A stretch of 12,521 nt of DNA from Bacteroidota bacterium (lineage in GTDB: Bacteria > Bacteroidota > Ignavibacteria > Ignavibacteriales > Melioribacteraceae): positions 1 to 12,521 of the forward strand of contig JAEXUB010000144.1 of the NCBI GenBank assembly GCA_023453125.1, read 5' to 3'. Every line of letters begins with the position of its first letter. Positions within the stretch are counted from its first letter, which is position 1. The notes under the pieces were generated by a model. It did not search any database. It was not told where the DNA came from and saw only the letters and a program-made list of their open reading frames with translations. Below are positions 7,976 through 12,521 of the stretch, piece after piece. Made by a program: the position numbers and the translations under genes.

Positions 7976-7982
7976 AGGAAGG
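7976..7982 (+). promoter_or_regulatory. Ribosome-binding site of the susD-like gene, start ambiguous
   Basis: AGGAAGG at 7976-7982 is a clear Shine-Dalgarno-like element in the 14-base gap after the susC stop. Two in-frame ATGs follow at 7986 and 7992. Counted from the end of the element, the spacers are 3 and 9 bases. The second start therefore fits better if the whole element is used, while the first fits if only AGGA pairs. Both keep the same lipoprotein signal. Confidence 0.6.
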
Positions 7983-7985
7983 AAT

Positions 7986-9611
7986 ATGAAAATGAAAAAG
8001 TATAAATTCTTAACACCAGTAATAATCATTATTACTGCATTCTTGTTCACATCCTGCGTCAAGGACCTGGATGTTGAACCTATCGATCCGAATGTAAATA
8101 CACTTAACAACGTATTCAAGGATCAGGCGTCATATAAACGCGCTCTCGCTAAAGTCTATGCCAGCTATGCAATTAGCGGTCAGACAGGCGGCGGCGGCGG
8201 AAGCGCTGACATCGCAGGCATCGATGAAAACTTCGGTAACTATCTCCGTCAGTACTGGGGACTCCAGGAACTTCCTACAGATGAAGCAATCATCGCATGG
8301 GACGATGCTACAATTAAGGATTTCCACTGGCAGACCTGGTCTCCTAACGATGTCTTTTTAACAGCATTGTATTCAAGAATTTTCTACACTGTGACAATAA
8401 GCAATGAATTTATAAGGAACGCCAACACCGCAATCGGCTCAGCTTCTGGAACATTCCTCAGCGACCTGAACAAGTTCAAAGCAGAAGCCCGTTTCCTCCG
8501 CGCTTTATCTTACTGGCACGCAATTGATATGTTCGGCAATACACCGTTTGTAACAGAAGACGACCTTCCGGGCGCTTTCTTCCCGAGAGCAATCTCACGT
8601 ACAGACCTCTTTACCTATATTGAGAACGAACTGAAAGCAATTGAAAACGATCTGCCTGCTCCACGACAGAATGAATATGCAAGAGCCGACAGAGGCGCTG
8701 CATGGTTCCTTCTTGCTAAATTGTATCTCAATGCAAAGGTTTATATCGGTATTGATAAAAACACAGAAGCATTAACCTATCTTAACAAAGTTCTTACAGC
8801 AGGTTATTCAATTGATAATAACTACAATCGTTTATTCTGCGCAGACAACAACCAGAGCCCTGAAATCATATTCCCTATTGCATTTGACGGACAGAATACA
8901 CAGCAGTACGGCGGTATGACATTCCTTCTCCATGCATCAAACGGCGGCGGTATGCCACTGTCAGGTATTGACGGCGGATGGGGCGGTATCAGAACCATTA
9001 AAGATTTTGTCGCTAAATTCAATATAACCGAAAACAATTTCGCTGCTACAAAAGAATATCAGGGAGCCGATAAGAGAGGAATGTTCTTCTTTGATAACTC
9101 TTCATGGCAGTGGGATATTACCAACGTCGGTACATTTACACACGGAATCGGCGTTACAAAATTCAAAAACGTTACATCAACCGGAGGCGCTGCCCCTAAT
9201 GCTCATGCTACTTTCGTAAGCACCGATTTCCCGATGTTCCGTCTTGCCGATGCTTACCTTATGTATGCTGAAGCAGTTGTAAGAGGGGGTTCAGGCGGCG
9301 ACATGGCAACAGCAGTTAACTATGTTAACGCACTTAGAAGACGCGCCTACGGAAACAACAGCGGCGATATTACATCGTCCGATTTAACATTAAACTTCCT
9401 TTTGGATGAACGCGGACGCGAACTTTATTGGGAAGGACACAGAAGAACAGATTTAATCCGCTTCGGCCAGTTTACCAACGGAACCTATGTATGGCAGTGG
9501 AAAGGCGGAGTAAAGAACGGTATTCAGACAAGCGCACACAGAAATCTGTACCCAATTCCAGTTAACGATCTTAACGCAAATCCGAATTTAAGACAGAATC
9601 CGGGTTATTAA
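7986..9611 (+). CDS. SusD-like outer-membrane glycan-binding lipoprotein (SusD/RagB family)
   Basis: This 541-residue protein has a lipoprotein signal peptide: basic MKMKKYK, a hydrophobic run, then FLFTSC with the lipid-attached Cys at 24. The following VKDLDVEP places acidic residues near the lipid, as in Bacteroidota surface-export signals. A helical TPR-like region is seen near 130-185, including KFKAEARFLRALSYWHAIDMFGNTP, and again near 235-275. The C-terminal hallmarks are FPMFRLADAYLMYAEAVVRGG near 415-435, ELYWEGHRRTDLIRFG near 479-494, and the final NLYPIPVNDLNANPNLRQNPGY. SusD proteins cap the SusC barrel on the cell surface and deliver bound glycan, and the tight spacing to susC supports that pairing. 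A run of five glycines at 68-72 is a small oddity, probably a surface loop. The substrate is inferred from neighbouring alpha-glucan genes; I cannot identify the ligand residues. Confidence 0.95.
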   Translation: MKMKKYKFLTPVIIIITAFLFTSCVKDLDVEPIDPNVNTLNNVFKDQASYKRALAKVYASYAISGQTGGGGGSADIAGIDENFGNYLRQYWGLQELPTDEAIIAWDDATIKDFHWQTWSPNDVFLTALYSRIFYTVTISNEFIRNANTAIGSASGTFLSDLNKFKAEARFLRALSYWHAIDMFGNTPFVTEDDLPGAFFPRAISRTDLFTYIENELKAIENDLPAPRQNEYARADRGAAWFLLAKLYLNAKVYIGIDKNTEALTYLNKVLTAGYSIDNNYNRLFCADNNQSPEIIFPIAFDGQNTQQYGGMTFLLHASNGGGMPLSGIDGGWGGIRTIKDFVAKFNITENNFAATKEYQGADKRGMFFFDNSSWQWDITNVGTFTHGIGVTKFKNVTSTGGAAPNAHATFVSTDFPMFRLADAYLMYAEAVVRGGSGGDMATAVNYVNALRRRAYGNNSGDITSSDLTLNFLLDERGRELYWEGHRRTDLIRFGQFTNGTYVWQWKGGVKNGIQTSAHRNLYPIPVNDLNANPNLRQNPGY

Positions 9612-9646
9612 TAAAGACAAGTATTAATGTTTAAGGAAGATAAAAA

Positions 9647-10705
9647 ATGAAAAAACTAAAATTATTTATTTTTATTGCGCTAATCGGGTTCCTTGCCTCA
9701 GCTTGCGACAGAGACATAACAGAACCTCTGATCAGCTCAAATCCCACCACACCAAGTGTGGCGGATGCAGTATTTACAGCTAACTTTACAATCGCAAATG
9801 CAGACAGCCTTATGAGATTCAGCTGGAGCGCTTCCAATTTCGGATTCCAGTCATCAACTACTTATGCTCTTCAGCTATCTCCGAGCAGCACTTTTGCAAG
9901 TGATGTTGCAACTATCGTTTCTACACAGCAGTTAAGCGCATCCGTAAAAGTTGCGGATATTAATGCCCTCCTCCTTTCCTGGAATAAGGAAATAGGACAG
10001 GCAGCTACAGTATATTACAGAGTCGCCTCTTCGGTTAATTCCGATTATGTTGTTTACTCGGGCATTAAATCAAAATCCTTAATCCCTTATGAAACTCTGA
10101 TTGACTACCCGATGGTTTATGCCCCCGGTTCATATCAGGGATGGTCTCCTGGAAATGTTAACGGCAGACTGTACTCATATGGTTTCAATAGTCAGTACAG
10201 CGGCATTATCCGCCTTGTTGACGGCGCAAACGCCAACGTCGAATTCAAGATTACTTCAATTGCGGCCTGGTCGGGCACCAACTGGGGCGGTTCTTTAACC
10301 AAAACCGGTTCTAATTATTCCGGTTCACTCGATCCTAACGGCGGAAACTTTGTAGTTGCAGCAGGCACATACCGCATTACTGTTGATGTTTCTGCTCTTA
10401 CAATTTCTCTCACCAAGACAGATGATTGGGGAATTATTGGTTCAGCGGTTCCGCCATACGACTGGTCAAGAGACGTGGATTTGTTCTACAACGGCCAGCG
10501 CAAGATGTGGGAAATTACTGCAGACTTCCACGCAGGCGATATTAAATTCAGAGCCAACGACGGATGGGATAACAACCTTGGGGATTCCGGAGCAAACGGA
10601 ACACTCGATCCGGGGGGAGATAACATCGTATTACCCGGCGGCGCAGGTAATTATACAATCAGAATGGATCCTGACAGAAAGATCTACACTATAAAGAAAA
10701 ACTAG
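9647..10705 (+). CDS. SusE/SusF-like starch-binding outer-membrane lipoprotein
   Basis: The 352-residue protein has a lipoprotein signal, MKKLKLFIFIALIGFLASAC, with the lipid Cys at 20 and DRDITEP after it, resembling a surface-export signal. Residues of about 38-145 resemble the N-terminal immunoglobulin-like domain of SusE (FTANFTIANADSLMRFSWSAS, then TYALQLSPSSTFAS). Two similar beta-rich modules follow. The first, near 153-257, begins PMVYAPGSYQGWSPGN and includes VEFKITSIAAW, NWGG and GTYRITVDVSALTISL. The second, near 260-351, has DVDLFYNGQRKMWEITADF, IKFRANDGWDNNLG and GNYTIRMDPDRKIYTI. This matches the SusE/SusF starch-binding modules, and the Trp residues in each are candidates for glucan stacking. 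Such proteins are non-enzymatic surface glucan binders. AAGGAAGA at 9633-9640 lies six bases before the start. The gap to susD is 35 bases and a terminator follows directly, making this the last gene of the operon. The length is close to SusE rather than the longer SusF. Confidence 0.88.
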   Translation: MKKLKLFIFIALIGFLASACDRDITEPLISSNPTTPSVADAVFTANFTIANADSLMRFSWSASNFGFQSSTTYALQLSPSSTFASDVATIVSTQQLSASVKVADINALLLSWNKEIGQAATVYYRVASSVNSDYVVYSGIKSKSLIPYETLIDYPMVYAPGSYQGWSPGNVNGRLYSYGFNSQYSGIIRLVDGANANVEFKITSIAAWSGTNWGGSLTKTGSNYSGSLDPNGGNFVVAAGTYRITVDVSALTISLTKTDDWGIIGSAVPPYDWSRDVDLFYNGQRKMWEITADFHAGDIKFRANDGWDNNLGDSGANGTLDPGGDNIVLPGGAGNYTIRMDPDRKIYTIKKN

Positions 10706-10717
10706 ATGCATGCTCCA

Positions 10718-10751
10718 ACAAAAAAGGCTGCCTTCGGGCAGCCTTTTTTGT
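10718..10751. terminator. Bidirectional intrinsic terminator with UUCG tetraloop
   Basis: ACAAAAAAGGCTGCC (10718-10732) and GGCAGCCTTTTTTGT (10737-10751) form a perfect 15-base-pair stem closed by a TTCG loop. The core GGCTGCC/GGCAGCC is flanked by six A residues on one side and six T residues on the other, so each strand reads as a GC stem followed by a T-tract. It ends the susCDE-like operon 12 bases after its stop. On the minus strand it lies 24 bases past the stop of the GH13 gene. Confidence 0.95.
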
Positions 10752-10775
10752 ATCCTTAATTACTTCCTAAACTTC

Positions 10776-12521
10776 TTATCTGCTACTCAAAACTAATACC
10801 TGATAAGGCTTAAGCAGAGTCTCTTTCCCTTTAACATTTTTACCGCTTATCAAATCCTTATATTGCGTCTTTTCATCGGGCAGAATGCCTCCGTTAAATT
10901 TTACCCTGTTTTCATTCGGATTGTTGTTTACGATAACAAAAATTTTTTCTCCGGCGTAGGATCTGCTGTATGCAAGTATTCCTCTCTCCTCATCCACAGC
11001 ATTTAATTCAACACCGCCAAGAGAAAGAACCGGATTATTATTCCTAATTGAAACCAGTTTTTTATACCACTTGAAGAGATCATTATCAACCTTAACCGGG
11101 TCGGGCTTTCTCTGATTTCCGAAAGGGTGCGTCTTTTCAGTTTCATATTTGAATTCCTTCCAAACCATCGGTTTTCTGCAGTCCGGGTCGTCGCCCCCCC
11201 ACATTCCGACTTCGTCGCCATAATAAATCTGCGGAGCACCCGGCATCGTAAACTGCATTGCTGTTATAAGCTTTTGCCTCATAATCTCCTGTGCGTTCGG
11301 CTTTCTAACATCAAATTTGCGGTCCTGATTCGGATTTCCCCCATGATCGTATAATAAATCGGGATTTACGAACTGGGAGCCAATCCTCTCAACGTCGTGG
11401 CTGCAGAGCAGATTCATCATTACATAATAATTCTCTTTCGGATACTGCTTAAAGAGGGTATTAAGACTGTCAATAAATCCATTCGGACCAATTCTGTCCT
11501 TGCGGTTAATAACAAAATTTTTTAAAGCTCTTGCAAAACGGTAGTTCATTACCGCATCAAACTGGTCCCCCTTTAACCAGGGGGTTGCGACCATCATTTT
11601 ATAATTCTGCCAGTCGTCCCACCATATTTCCCCGGTGATATATGCATCGGGATTAATTTCTTTAACCCATATCCTGAAATCCTTCCAGAAATTGTGGTTA
11701 ACCATTTCGGCAACATCAAGGCGCCATCCGTCTATACCGTCTTCGGGACTTCCGTCTCCGTTCGGGTCCATCCATCTTTTAATAACTGCATGTACATGCT
11801 CTTTAGGCCCGGCAACCAGGCCGTTATTATCTTCCTTAATTTCAGGAAGGTCCCTGACGCCAAGCCATCCGGCGTAGTCGAACTTTGTGCCTTTGGAAGG
11901 CTCGTCCCACGATTTGATTGTATACCAGTCTTTGTAATTTGAGTTCTGTTGGTTCTTTACTACATCTTTAAATGCCCAGAAATTTGTTCCTGTATGGTTG
12001 AAGACTCCGTCCAGAATTATTTTTATTCCTCTCTTATGGCATTCGTTAATTAATTTAAGGAATAATTTGTCGGCCGTAGTCCACTGCCAGGTTGAAGGGT
12101 CCCCCGGAATTTCCTTTGCCCAAATTTCCTTATCCTTTTTCGGATCGGGGCCGAAATTATCATCAACGTGATGATACATTGCTGCATCGTACTTATGTGA
12201 CGACGGCGACTCAAAAATAGGATTCAGGTAGAGAGCATTAATTCCAAGGTCTTTCAGGTAGTCCAATTTATTGATTATCCCCTGAATATCCCCGCCGTAT
12301 CTTCTAACTCCTGAGTTCCAGTAGAAATCTTTCCCTGTCTTAACTTCCCAGGGCTGTAATTTGTACCAGTCGCTTGTCCAGGGATGTACCTGCCACCCTT
12401 CCGGAATTACATAAGGCCATCCGCCAAGCATATCTTCCGGAACAGGATCATTATTCTTATCACCGTTATAGAATCGTTCCGGAAAAATCTGATACCAGAC
12501 TGCTTTCTTTGCCCACTCCGG
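10776..12521 (-). CDS. GH13 alpha-amylase-family glycoside hydrolase, neopullulanase/cyclomaltodextrinase-like (partial, N-terminus off the window)
   Basis: The frame is open from the right edge to the TAA at 10778-10776, giving 581 residues without the N-terminus. An internal ATG at 12431 is not the start, because the 30 codons before it encode the conserved barrel opening PEWAKKAVWYQIFPERFYNG. All GH13 motifs are seen: DGVFNH (region I), GWRLDVAEM with the nucleophile Asp (region II), ITGEIWWDDW with the acid/base Glu (region III), and LLCSHDVERI with the stabilising Asp (region IV). In visible-residue numbers the three catalytic residues are about 269, 298 and 376. RRYGGDIQGIINKLDYLKDLGI and SPSSHKYD are typical of neopullulanase/cyclomaltodextrinase-like members. 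A domain C ends KPYQVLVLSSR. The enzyme hydrolyses alpha-1,4-glucans or branched oligosaccharides. Its cellular location cannot be judged without the signal region. It converges on the susCDE-like operon and shares its terminator, so it is transcribed separately. Confidence 0.95.
   Translation of the reverse strand, partial: PEWAKKAVWYQIFPERFYNGDKNNDPVPEDMLGGWPYVIPEGWQVHPWTSDWYKLQPWEVKTGKDFYWNSGVRRYGGDIQGIINKLDYLKDLGINALYLNPIFESPSSHKYDAAMYHHVDDNFGPDPKKDKEIWAKEIPGDPSTWQWTTADKLFLKLINECHKRGIKIILDGVFNHTGTNFWAFKDVVKNQQNSNYKDWYTIKSWDEPSKGTKFDYAGWLGVRDLPEIKEDNNGLVAGPKEHVHAVIKRWMDPNGDGSPEDGIDGWRLDVAEMVNHNFWKDFRIWVKEINPDAYITGEIWWDDWQNYKMMVATPWLKGDQFDAVMNYRFARALKNFVINRKDRIGPNGFIDSLNTLFKQYPKENYYVMMNLLCSHDVERIGSQFVNPDLLYDHGGNPNQDRKFDVRKPNAQEIMRQKLITAMQFTMPGAPQIYYGDEVGMWGGDDPDCRKPMVWKEFKYETEKTHPFGNQRKPDPVKVDNDLFKWYKKLVSIRNNNPVLSLGGVELNAVDEERGILAYSRSYAGEKIFVIVNNNPNENRVKFNGGILPDEKTQYKDLISGKNVKGKETLLKPYQVLVLSSR

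Noticed and set aside
10776..12431. GH13 gene starting at the ATG at 12431
   Set aside because: The frame stays open to the window edge, and the 30 upstream codons encode the conserved start of the catalytic barrel, so the true start lies beyond 12521.

Overview
The window is a chromosomal fragment from a member of the Bacteroidota or a close relative. An Ignavibacteria-like lineage is possible, but I cannot assign it from sequence alone. The evidence is an adjacent SusC-type TonB-dependent transporter and SusD-type lipoprotein, lipoprotein signals with acidic residues just after the lipid cysteine, and an AT-rich genome with generally weak Shine-Dalgarno signals.

Layout from left to right. 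Positions 1-432 (minus) hold the N-terminal 144 residues of a dihydrofolate reductase/RibD-C family protein cut by the window edge. Positions 605-2140 (plus) encode MalQ, a GH77 4-alpha-glucanotransferase. Two bases later, 2143-3135 (plus), lies a YghZ-type aldo/keto reductase interrupted by one in-frame TAA. A hairpin terminator at 3140-3172 separates it from a convergent LacI-family repressor (3195-4223, minus). A 709-base AT-rich divergent regulatory region (4224-4932) follows. It contains short palindromes and repeats but no convincing gene. Then comes a plus-strand operon: susC-like (4933-7971), susD-like (7986-9611) and susE-like (9647-10705). A strong UUCG-loop terminator (10718-10751) with T-tracts on both strands ends this operon and also serves the convergent GH13 alpha-amylase-type gene (10776 to beyond 12521, minus), whose 5' end lies outside the window.

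Together the genes look like a starch or maltodextrin utilisation locus. SusD- and SusE-type lipoproteins would bind glucan at the cell surface, SusC would import oligosaccharides using TonB energy, the GH13 enzyme would cut alpha-glucans, and MalQ would rearrange maltooligosaccharides in the cytoplasm. The LacI-family protein, divergent from susC, is the natural candidate regulator. The families are well known, so I do not see a clearly new biological system here. The points most worth checking are the nonsense-interrupted aldo/keto reductase, the long susC upstream region with candidate operators, and an unusual stretch in the LacI-type effector domain.
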